In this document: positions 24,802 to 31,823 of the stretch, piece after piece
How the letters are laid out: each line of letters begins with the position of its first letter
Position numbering within the stretch: position 1 is the stretch's first letter
Source: Clostridia bacterium
GTDB taxonomy: Bacteria > Bacillota > Clostridia > CAKSNL01 > HGM11501
Direction: 5' to 3'
DNA: 35,555 nucleotides
Assembly (NCBI GenBank): GCA_017411325.1
Contig: JAFQQJ010000026.1
Coordinates: 1 to 35,555, forward strand
The notes under the pieces: generated by a model
What the model saw: the letters and a program-made list of their open reading frames with translations, nothing else
The model's database searches: none
What the model was told of the DNA's origin: nothing
Position numbers and translations under genes: made by a program

Positions 24802-25594
24802 ATTTTAAATATTCATTCTGGTGTTGCTTTCTGAATTGTGCAGGAGAAAAATTTTCTTCGGACTTAAAAATTGATGTCATATATTGCTGGGTATTAAATC
24901 CGGAGCGCTCCGCAATTTCAGATAGGGGAAGGTTAGTTGTAATTAAAAGGTTTTTAACCATACTTACACGGCACTCGGTTAAATATTCACGGGGAGTAAT
25001 TCTGCAAACTTCCGTGAAAATGGTGTGGAAATAGTTAGGACTTAAATTTACTTCTCTGGCAATATCGGAAAGCTTTATCTGCCTGCTGCAATTGTTCTTT
25101 ATAAAGCTTTGAGCCTGAGCGGTAATTGCACGTTTATAGGATTGCGTTTTCTGAGAGTTCATTGCTTCTTCAATCAACAAGGATATGTAGGTTAAAAGCT
25201 TTCCCTGAAGCAGAATTTCGTTATCCTCCTTTGAGGCGTGAAGAGTTATTATTTCATCAAGTAAGGACAAAATCTCAAAAGAGCGATTCATATTAAAATA
25301 TCGGGGAACAGAAGAAAGCGTTTTTATAATCTTTCCTTCTGCCATAAACTTAATATATTTTGTTTTGAAAGGAAGTTCGCTGTTTCTGACATCTCCGGGT
25401 AAAGAAAGGAAAACATGGTTTTTTCGTATGGGAAAAGCCTCATTGTTTAAGAAAATATTTTTTCCATCTTCTAAAAAATGCTCTACCTCAACCATGGTGC
25501 ACCTCCGCTTGGGCGTTACTTTTGCGGAAGAAAAAAGACTGCTGTCGTAATATCCGCACATTAAGAGTTCGGGTAATATTAATTCGCTTGACAT
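24800..25594 (-). CDS. AraC-family transcriptional regulator
   Basis: 264 residues. The C-terminal ~100 residues contain the two AraC helix-turn-helices: IKLSDIAREVNLSPNYFHTI and LSEIAERSGFNTQQYMTSIF, then the family ending SPAQFRKQ. The N-terminal half is cupin-like, with VEHFLEDGKNIFLNN, and presumably binds a sugar. The gene is divergent, 164 bases apart, from the GH-A/esterase/GH110-like operon and is almost certainly its activator. I see no convincing promoter for it on the minus strand. Confidence 0.93.
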   Translation of the reverse strand: MSSELILPELLMCGYYDSSLFSSAKVTPKRRCTMVEVEHFLEDGKNIFLNNEAFPIRKNHVFLSLPGDVRNSELPFKTKYIKFMAEGKIIKTLSSVPRYFNMNRSFEILSLLDEIITLHASKEDNEILLQGKLLTYISLLIEEAMNSQKTQSYKRAITAQAQSFIKNNCSRQIKLSDIAREVNLSPNYFHTIFTEVCRITPREYLTECRVSMVKNLLITTNLPLSEIAERSGFNTQQYMTSIFKSEENFSPAQFRKQHQNEYLK

Positions 25595-25650
25595 AATGTC
25601 CTCCTTAAACCTAATCGTAAGATTTTATAAAAATAAAGGTTGATTTTATA

Positions 25651-25679
25651 TTGAATATATTTTCATAAAGCTTTATAAT
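25651..25679 (+). promoter_or_regulatory. Sigma-A promoter of the glycosidase operon
   Basis: TTGAAT (25651-25656) and TATAAT (25674-25679) are 17 bases apart. A perfect 12-bp palindrome, ATAAAGCTTTAT (25665-25676), overlaps the -10 box. The leader would be about 73 bases. Confidence 0.75.
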
Positions 25680-25758
25680 TAAGGTATAACATTGGATGAT
25701 TAAAAAGTCAAGAGGAAATAAAAATATTATAATTTTATAATGATAAGGAGGGAGAGAG

Positions 25759-27162
25759 TTGGAAAGATTAAAGAAAACCGGAACGCTTAAAACCGTCTCA
25801 TCAAGTGAGGTTAAAGAGTCACCTATGGGGCTTGGAATGGAAAAGCTTGACCGTGATGCCTTCGATCCCGAAAAAGTATATGATAAAGTGACATCCCTTG
25901 GCGTCAAATGGATAAGAATACAGTCGGGATGGCAAAAGACAGAGAAAAAAGAGGGCGTTTATGATTTTTCCTGGCTTGACAGTCAGGTTGATAACCTTAT
26001 TTCCCGTGGTCTTAAACCCTGGCTTTGCCTTTGCTATGGGAACTCCTTGTATGACGATCTGGCAAAAGAATATTACGGTGCCGTTGGTTGCCCTCCCATA
26101 AGAACTAAAAAAGCATATGATGCGTGGCTTCGTTATGTGGGTGAAACCGCACGACACTTTAAAGGTAGAATAGAGTACTACGAAATATGGAACGAGCCTG
26201 AAGGGGGATGGACCTGGAGACCACATCCAAATCCTTTGGAATATACGGAGTTTGCTGTAAAGACAGGTAAGTTTATAAAAGAAAATGACGAATCAGCCAA
26301 AGTTTTGACAGGCTCGCACTATGAGGATTCCTTGTCTGCTTTCAATGAAGAATTTGCATCGGGAATATTGGAGGTTACAGACGGGGTTACATATCACTCC
26401 TATAATTATGACGAAAGCACTTCCATGCAGAAAGCAAAGGCTATAAAGGCATTGGCTGAAAGCTATGGTAAGGACATAGATGTTATTCAGGGGGAGATGG
26501 GGTCTCAATCCAAAAGCGGAGGAAACGGTGCTCTTAACTGGGTAAGGACAAACCCCGATATGCAGACAAAATATCTTCTTCGTCACATTGTGGGGGAAAT
26601 AATGTCGGGAGTTTTGTTTACATCGGTATTTTCAGCCGTTGATATGGCAGAAAACCTTGATGCAAAAGCAGATGGGCCTATAACTACCTGCGGATATTTC
26701 GGTCTGCTCGGTGCGGAATTTGACAGCAAAACGGGAACTTTGGTTGGCGATTATTATGAAAAGCCATCCTATTATGCATTCCGAAATCTTTGTGCACTCT
26801 TTAACGGGAAAATAACACCTGCATACATTCCTTCCATATTCACACCGGGAAGGTCGATAAGAATAGATGGTTTTGATACCCCTACAAAGGAAATAATTTC
26901 AGGCGGTCTTTCAAAAGAAAACGGAGCAAAGGCTTTTTGCTACTGGAATTCTACAAATCTTGTAACCTGCCACGGCTTTGAAGGAAGTGCTACATTTGAA
27001 CTTTCGGGAGTTTCGGGAGAAGTAAGACTTATTGACCCTATGGACGGCTCAATTTACGAAATCGGTGAAAAAATCATGCAGGATAAGGGAAACGGACTTT
27101 TTAAGTTCACCAATATTCCTGTCAAGGACTATCCTCTTATTATTACTTTCGGGGAGTTTTAA
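25759..27162 (+). CDS. Clan GH-A glycoside hydrolase, intracellular
   Basis: 467 residues, no signal peptide. It has the TIM-barrel features of clan GH-A: LGVKWIRIQSGW at the start, then a barrel strand ending EIWNEPEGG, whose Glu146 is the predicted acid/base, and VIQGEMGSQS, whose Glu246 is the predicted nucleophile. The C-terminal ~100 residues form a beta-sandwich (FELSGVSGEVRLIDPMDGSI). It resembles GH39- and GH5-like enzymes, but I cannot assign a CAZy family. The TTG start follows AAGGAGGG (25745-25752) at the right spacing, and no ATG occurs before the domain. The esterase gene starts 2 bases after the stop. Confidence 0.82.
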   Translation: MERLKKTGTLKTVSSSEVKESPMGLGMEKLDRDAFDPEKVYDKVTSLGVKWIRIQSGWQKTEKKEGVYDFSWLDSQVDNLISRGLKPWLCLCYGNSLYDDLAKEYYGAVGCPPIRTKKAYDAWLRYVGETARHFKGRIEYYEIWNEPEGGWTWRPHPNPLEYTEFAVKTGKFIKENDESAKVLTGSHYEDSLSAFNEEFASGILEVTDGVTYHSYNYDESTSMQKAKAIKALAESYGKDIDVIQGEMGSQSKSGGNGALNWVRTNPDMQTKYLLRHIVGEIMSGVLFTSVFSAVDMAENLDAKADGPITTCGYFGLLGAEFDSKTGTLVGDYYEKPSYYAFRNLCALFNGKITPAYIPSIFTPGRSIRIDGFDTPTKEIISGGLSKENGAKAFCYWNSTNLVTCHGFEGSATFELSGVSGEVRLIDPMDGSIYEIGEKIMQDKGNGLFKFTNIPVKDYPLIITFGEF

Positions 27163-27164
27163 TT

Positions 27165-28547
27165 ATGAAGATTAATTACGGACTTTTAAACGGTGCGGTT
27201 TTGCAAAGAGATGAAAATGGTTTTTGCAAGTGCATTTTTGGGGCAGAAGCTTTTGGAGAAATAAAAACTTCTTTGGGGAAATTTGAAAAGATTAATGAAA
27301 ATGCTTATATCCTTTCCGGCATCCCCATAGGTGGACCTTATGAAATAATTATATCGGACGATAAGGAAAGCTTAACACTTTCTGATATCTATGTGGGAGA
27401 TTTATGGCTTTTAGCAGGTCAGTCCAATATGGAAGGTGCAGGAAAACACAGAGGAAAATATAAGCTCTACGATGAAAATCCCCTTGCAGATGTCCGCGCC
27501 TACTATATGAACGAAAGCTGGGGTGCGGCAAAAACACAGCTTCACCAGCTTTGGGAATCTATAGATGAATGCATAAGGGCTCCTTACAGAAACTATAGAA
27601 AAAAATCTCCTTGGGGAGAAGAATTCCCAAAGGTGCAAACTGACGGAGTGGGTCCCGGATTATATTTTGCTCTTGAAATGAGAAAGCTGACAGAGGGTGT
27701 GCCTCAGGGAGTTATACCCTGCGGTGTCGGTGGGTCAAACTTAAAGCAATGGGATCCCGATGGGGTTGATAATCTCTATAGTGCTGCAAAACGCCGTGTT
27801 AAAGAATGCGGAAGCTACATAAAGGGCGTTTTCTGGCATCAGGGTGAGTCTCAGACCGACATACCGGGAATAGAAAGCTTTATAAGCGATATGAAAAAGC
27901 TTGTTTCGGGAATGAGAAGGGACTTCTGTGATGAAAAACTTCCCTTTGTAGAAGTGCAGATAAATAAATTTGTGGCGTGCTACAGCGATATTCCATGGAG
28001 CAGAACCAGAGAATTGCAACGAATACTTGAAAACTACATAGATAATCTTACAACGGTTTATTCTGTTGATCTGGAATTGGATGACCTTATTCATCTTTCG
28101 AGCGAATCTCACGAGATACTCGGATTTAGGGCGGCAGAAGCTATGAATTATCTGATTACAGGAAAAGGCGAGGCGTCTCCCTCCTTTGATTCCTTTGAAA
28201 TTGTGGAAGATGACTTTGTACCCTTTCGTTCAAATATCCGTGTTAATTTCAAAAACATCAAAGGGGAACTTACTTCCCTTGGAGTACCGTCCGGATTTTC
28301 AATTCACGAAAAGGAAGACGGTGCACCCCTTCGTGCTGTTTCAAGGCTTTGTCTTGAAGGAGATTCTGTAAGAATTAAAACGGAAATAGATGCTGAAAAG
28401 CTGAGCGAATGTTATATATGCTATGGATTCGGCAACAGCTTTTACTGTAATATTACAGATACCGGCAGAAGAAGCATTCCTGCATTCGGACCTCTTAAAA
28501 TAAAAGATTTTTTGAAAAAGGAGAAAGACTATGGAAGTAATTTATAA
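27165..28547 (+). CDS. Sialate-O-acetylesterase-like SGNH carbohydrate esterase
   Basis: 460 residues, no signal peptide. A short N-terminal beta domain precedes the SASA-type (PF03629) SGNH fold: nucleophile Ser87 in GQSNMEG, then GVGGSNLKQWDPDG, His225 in WHQGES, and late Asp307/His310 in DDLIHLSSE. The C-terminal ~90 residues are another beta domain. Family members remove O-acetyl groups from sialic acid or plant polysaccharides. It starts 2 bases after the GH-A gene and overlaps the next gene by 17 bases, so the three are co-translated. No secretion signal implies that its substrate is imported first. Confidence 0.88.
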   Translation: MKINYGLLNGAVLQRDENGFCKCIFGAEAFGEIKTSLGKFEKINENAYILSGIPIGGPYEIIISDDKESLTLSDIYVGDLWLLAGQSNMEGAGKHRGKYKLYDENPLADVRAYYMNESWGAAKTQLHQLWESIDECIRAPYRNYRKKSPWGEEFPKVQTDGVGPGLYFALEMRKLTEGVPQGVIPCGVGGSNLKQWDPDGVDNLYSAAKRRVKECGSYIKGVFWHQGESQTDIPGIESFISDMKKLVSGMRRDFCDEKLPFVEVQINKFVACYSDIPWSRTRELQRILENYIDNLTTVYSVDLELDDLIHLSSESHEILGFRAAEAMNYLITGKGEASPSFDSFEIVEDDFVPFRSNIRVNFKNIKGELTSLGVPSGFSIHEKEDGAPLRAVSRLCLEGDSVRIKTEIDAEKLSECYICYGFGNSFYCNITDTGRRSIPAFGPLKIKDFLKKEKDYGSNL

Positions 28548-30153
28548 AAAGGGTATAAAACTTTCCGGCAACACCTATTATAAAGCCGATAAGGCTCGCT
28601 ATGACATTTATTACGAAGATTGCATATACACCCAAGATAAAGTGTATTTTTCCTATACCAAATATGAAGGCGAGCCTATGCCTGTGGGATTCTTTCTGGA
28701 AAATTTAGAAAATGTAACTCTTGATTTTAACGGTGCGACCTTAGTTTTTCACGGAAGGATAATTCCCTTTATAATCAATAACTGCAAAAATGTAAAGATT
28801 AAAAATGTTAAAATAGATTACGACCGACCATTCTATACTCAGGGCAAGGTAATTGAGTGCGGTGAAGGTCGTATGAAGATAAAAATAGACGAAGGCTTCA
28901 GGTACAGAGTGGAGGACGGATTTCTTTATGCGGTAAGCGATACCTGGGAGAAAAAGCTTAATTATAACGATTGTCTTCTCTGGCTTTATGACAGTACCGG
29001 CGTAAAAGAATATCCCATAATTTTAGGTTTGTTCGGCCCTGAAATATTCCCCTGTGAAAAGCCGCCCCTTCCCATAAGACAGATTTTAGTTGAAGAAGAC
29101 GGGGAATACCTCATATTGAAAGGAAACTTCCCTGAAAGATGGGAGGCAAACGACGGCAAAAACAGCCTTTTGTTCACCCACGAAGTTCGCGATAAGTGCT
29201 CCGTAGTTGTGGTAAATTCGGAGGATACTTTCATTGAAGACTTCATAATTATCCACGGTGCGGCCTACGGAGTTATGGGTATGAACTGCAAGAATATGTA
29301 CTTCGATAACTACAGTATGTACATTAATTATGAGGGTAACGGAAGACTTGTAACCAACAATGCTGACGGTATTCATATATTCAACTGTAAGGGTGAGTTT
29401 GTGCTTAAAAATTCCCATATGGAAGGTCTGCTTGACGATACGGTTAACATCCATAATAATTATATAAAGGTAATGAACTTTGAAGGAAAGAAACTTGTAT
29501 GTAAATTCGTGGGAAAGAGCGTGAAAATTGATTGCCCCATATTTGTTAAAGGAGACCGCATTGCAATATATCGGGGCAGAACTCAGGAGAAAAGAGGAGA
29601 ATACACCTTAGAGGATATTTTACTTGATTCTGAAAACGAACAGTTTGTATTTACTCTGGATAAGGAAGTCGAGTACGTAGAGACCGGTGATATTGCAGAA
29701 AACCTTTCAAGTAATCCTACGATATTAATAGAAAATTGCAGGTTTGGTCGATTCAGAGGTACGATGCGCCTGCAAAGCCGAGCTAAAACCATAATAAGAA
29801 ACTCAGTATTTGATAATAAAACCGAGTCCGTAATTTTTACCGGTGATACAACCTATTGGTATGAGTCGGGGCCGGTTAATGATTTTTTAATGGAAAACTG
29901 TAAATTGTTGAATACGGAATATTGCGCAAAAATTAATTTTTTAGGTGAAGTGGAATTTACAGACAAGGAACCATATTATCATAAAAATATAACCGTGAGA
30001 AATTGTTATTTTGATAAGGGTAGAATCATTAATATAAACCACGTTGATAATTTCGTTTTTGAAGGAAATACTTCCTGCGGAGAAATGGAAATCTACGCAA
30101 GAGACTGCGGAAAATTAACCTCGGACGAAAATGTAGTGGTTCACTATGAGTAA
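28531..30153 (+). CDS. GH110-like right-handed beta-helix glycosidase, probable alpha-galactosidase
   Basis: 540 residues, no signal peptide. Repeated N-(V/I)-x-(I/L/F)-x-(N/D) strands mark a parallel beta-helix. The GH110-type order is present: LENVTLDFNGATLVFHGR, the KIDYDRPFYTQGKV segment, NNADGIHIFNCKGEF with Asp279, and GLLDDTVNIHNNYIKV with Asp302/303, the acidic clusters that GH110 enzymes conserve. GH110 members remove alpha-1,3-linked galactose, as in blood-group B or linear alpha-Gal. Overlap with the esterase gene and a shared terminator make it the last gene of the operon. A closely related beta-helix family with another substrate cannot be excluded. Confidence 0.75.
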   Translation: MEVIYKKGIKLSGNTYYKADKARYDIYYEDCIYTQDKVYFSYTKYEGEPMPVGFFLENLENVTLDFNGATLVFHGRIIPFIINNCKNVKIKNVKIDYDRPFYTQGKVIECGEGRMKIKIDEGFRYRVEDGFLYAVSDTWEKKLNYNDCLLWLYDSTGVKEYPIILGLFGPEIFPCEKPPLPIRQILVEEDGEYLILKGNFPERWEANDGKNSLLFTHEVRDKCSVVVVNSEDTFIEDFIIIHGAAYGVMGMNCKNMYFDNYSMYINYEGNGRLVTNNADGIHIFNCKGEFVLKNSHMEGLLDDTVNIHNNYIKVMNFEGKKLVCKFVGKSVKIDCPIFVKGDRIAIYRGRTQEKRGEYTLEDILLDSENEQFVFTLDKEVEYVETGDIAENLSSNPTILIENCRFGRFRGTMRLQSRAKTIIRNSVFDNKTESVIFTGDTTYWYESGPVNDFLMENCKLLNTEYCAKINFLGEVEFTDKEPYYHKNITVRNCYFDKGRIININHVDNFVFEGNTSCGEMEIYARDCGKLTSDENVVVHYE

Positions 30154-30155
30154 AC

Positions 30156-30187
30156 AAAAAACGTCTTGCATTGCAAGGCGGTTTTTT
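30156..30187 (+). terminator. Terminator after the GH110-like gene
   Basis: AAAAAACGTCTTGCA (30156-30170) pairs with TGCAAGGCGGTTTTTT (30172-30187), with one G-T wobble and one mismatch; a T-run follows. Confidence 0.8.
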
Positions 30188-30198
30188 GTGCTAATTGG

Positions 30199-30228
30199 TT
30201 GACAAAGTATTTTCCCTCATGTTAAAAT
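30199..30228 (+). promoter_or_regulatory. Sigma-A promoter of the ECF sigma operon
   Basis: A perfect TTGACA (30199-30204) is followed 18 bases on by TAAAAT (30223-30228), or 17 bases on by TTAAAA. The start would be near 30235, about 109 bases before the sigma-factor ATG. Confidence 0.7.
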
Positions 30229-30253
30229 AAAATAGGAGAAAAATAATATTTGT

Positions 30254-30292
30254 ATTTAAGTTTGAATTTTTGGAAAAAGTTCAAACTTAAAT
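30254..30292. repeat. Long inverted repeat in the ECF sigma leader
   Basis: ATTTAAGTTTGAA (30254-30266) and TTCAAACTTAAAT (30280-30292) are perfect 13-base arms. Inside them TTTTT (30267-30271) and AAAAA (30274-30278) extend the stem, with G at 30279 bulged. No T-run follows, so it is not an intrinsic terminator. It could be an operator or an RNA hairpin that controls the sigma gene. Confidence 0.75.
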
Positions 30293-30343
30293 GCAACCTT
30301 TCCCGATTCTCGTTTGTATTATATGTGAAGGGAGGAAATTCCT

Positions 30344-30835
30344 ATGCAAAAAACGGCCTGCGCAGACGTTTTTAAGCATGATATGACCAATAAATATTTT
30401 GATACGGTATACCGCCTGGCATTAAACCAGATGAAGGATCAGCATATGGCTGAAGATGTAACCCAGGATGTATTTGTAAAATACATAAATTCAGACAAGG
30501 AGTTTGAAAGTGAAGAGCACGTTAAAGCCTGGCTTATCAGGGTAACAATAAATATGTGTAAAAATGTATTCAATTCGGCATGGTATAAAAAATCGGCGCC
30601 TCTTGAGGAAGATATCCCGACGGAAGAAAACGAAATAAGCGACTTATATAATGAGGTTTTGAAGCTTCCTAAAAAGTATAAGGCAGTAATACACCTTTTT
30701 TACTATGAGGATATGCCGATATCTGAAATTTCCTCTTGTCTCGGGGAAAAGGAATCCACCATAAAAAGCCAGCTTCACAGAGCGAGGGAAATACTTAAAA
30801 AAACGCTGAAAGGAGGATGCGACTATGAATTTTAA
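30344..30835 (+). CDS. ECF-type RNA polymerase sigma factor
   Basis: 163 residues. Region 2 is YRLALNQMKDQHMAEDVTQDVFVKYI (the helix for -10 recognition and core binding) and region 4 is LPKKYKAVIHLFYYEDMPISEI with SSCLGEKESTIKSQLHRARE as the -35 helix-turn-helix. It carries a small set of envelope or stress genes to RNA polymerase. GGGAGG (30330-30335) precedes the ATG. Its end overlaps the anti-sigma gene by 11 bases. No other target promoters could be checked in this window. Confidence 0.95.
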   Translation: MQKTACADVFKHDMTNKYFDTVYRLALNQMKDQHMAEDVTQDVFVKYINSDKEFESEEHVKAWLIRVTINMCKNVFNSAWYKKSAPLEEDIPTEENEISDLYNEVLKLPKKYKAVIHLFYYEDMPISEISSCLGEKESTIKSQLHRAREILKKTLKGGCDYEF

Positions 30836-31811
30836 GGAAAGCTATAAAAAAGCAAATGACGAAATCAAAGGAGACAGGGCGCTTCTTGATAAAATATTAA
30901 ATACACCGGTTAAGGAAAAAACAAAAATTACGCCTTTCGTATACAAGTTTGCATCCTGTGCAGCGGCAATAATTCTGGTGGGCGCGGTTATTCTGATGCC
31001 TGAAATAAAGGAAAAATTTGTAAGTGAGAACGAAAATACGGTTGCCGAAGAATGTACTGTCGAAGAGGCAAAATACAGTATTTTGGCAGATACGGCAGAA
31101 GTTACCGAAGAAGCAACTGACGGTCATATAAGTGAAAAAGCGGAAGAAACAGAAACTACGATAACCTTTAAGGCAGTAAGGAAAGAAGAAAATTCAAAAG
31201 AAGTTTCCGAAAGCGAGACTTATGCCACGGGCACCGTTGCCATGGGTGCAATTTCAGAAGACAATCAGGATACAGAAGCTGTAAACGGAGCAGCAGGAGT
31301 ATTTTCTGTTGAAGAAGCTGCTGATGAAGAATTAAAAGTGGCAGAGAACTACGACTCTGTGATGGAAGCAGCCGAAGAGGCGGCTCCGAAAACAAAAATT
31401 GCTTCCGGAGGGGGAGGAGGCGGTGCGCCAGCGACAAGGAGTATGACTGCACGGACTGCAACAAAGACGACTGCTGAAGAAAAGAGCGCTTCTGAAATAA
31501 TAGCTCTTATCGGAATAAATGAAGAAAGCCTGGTACCTTCCGGTATGACTTTGACAAGTTCAGAGGTGACCTATACGGAATTTTCACCTGAGGGAAATAT
31601 TACAGCATATGAAATCAATATGGTTTACGAAAAGGAAGGTGCGAAAATAATTCTTCGCCTGACGGATTCTGCTACACCGCTGGCACTTGATGTGGCAGGA
31701 CATTCGGGAATGGTCAGCGCATCTAAGACTTTCGGGAATACGGATATTTTCATAACGGCATACAATTTTACTCTTGAAGATGTTGAAAACTACTTAAACG
31801 GTATAAATTAA
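30825..31811 (+). CDS. Membrane-anchored anti-sigma factor, acidic and low-complexity
   Basis: 328 residues. The first ~35 form a basic, helical cytoplasmic segment that would bind the sigma factor, followed by one transmembrane helix (about 42-58, including ASCAAAIILVGAVILM). Outside is a long Glu/Thr-rich stretch, then a Gly-rich block (SGGGGGGAPATRSM), then a C-terminal domain of about 110 residues (VPSGMTLTSSEVTYTEFSPE to LEDVENYLNG). It lacks the zinc HxxxCxxC motif of ZAS anti-sigma factors. It overlaps the sigma gene by 11 bases and AAAGGAGG (30809-30816) gives it a strong start. The role is inferred from position and topology. Confidence 0.8.
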   Translation: MNFKESYKKANDEIKGDRALLDKILNTPVKEKTKITPFVYKFASCAAAIILVGAVILMPEIKEKFVSENENTVAEECTVEEAKYSILADTAEVTEEATDGHISEKAEETETTITFKAVRKEENSKEVSESETYATGTVAMGAISEDNQDTEAVNGAAGVFSVEEAADEELKVAENYDSVMEAAEEAAPKTKIASGGGGGGAPATRSMTARTATKTTAEEKSASEIIALIGINEESLVPSGMTLTSSEVTYTEFSPEGNITAYEINMVYEKEGAKIILRLTDSATPLALDVAGHSGMVSASKTFGNTDIFITAYNFTLEDVENYLNGIN

Positions 31812-31823
31812 GGAGGCGTCAGT

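Noticed and set aside
30292..30316. ECF-type self-regulated promoter (TGCAACCTTT then CGTTTG) before the sigma gene
   Set aside because: The gap of 13 bases between the GCAAC core and CGTTT is about three bases shorter than usual ECF promoters, so I do not claim it.
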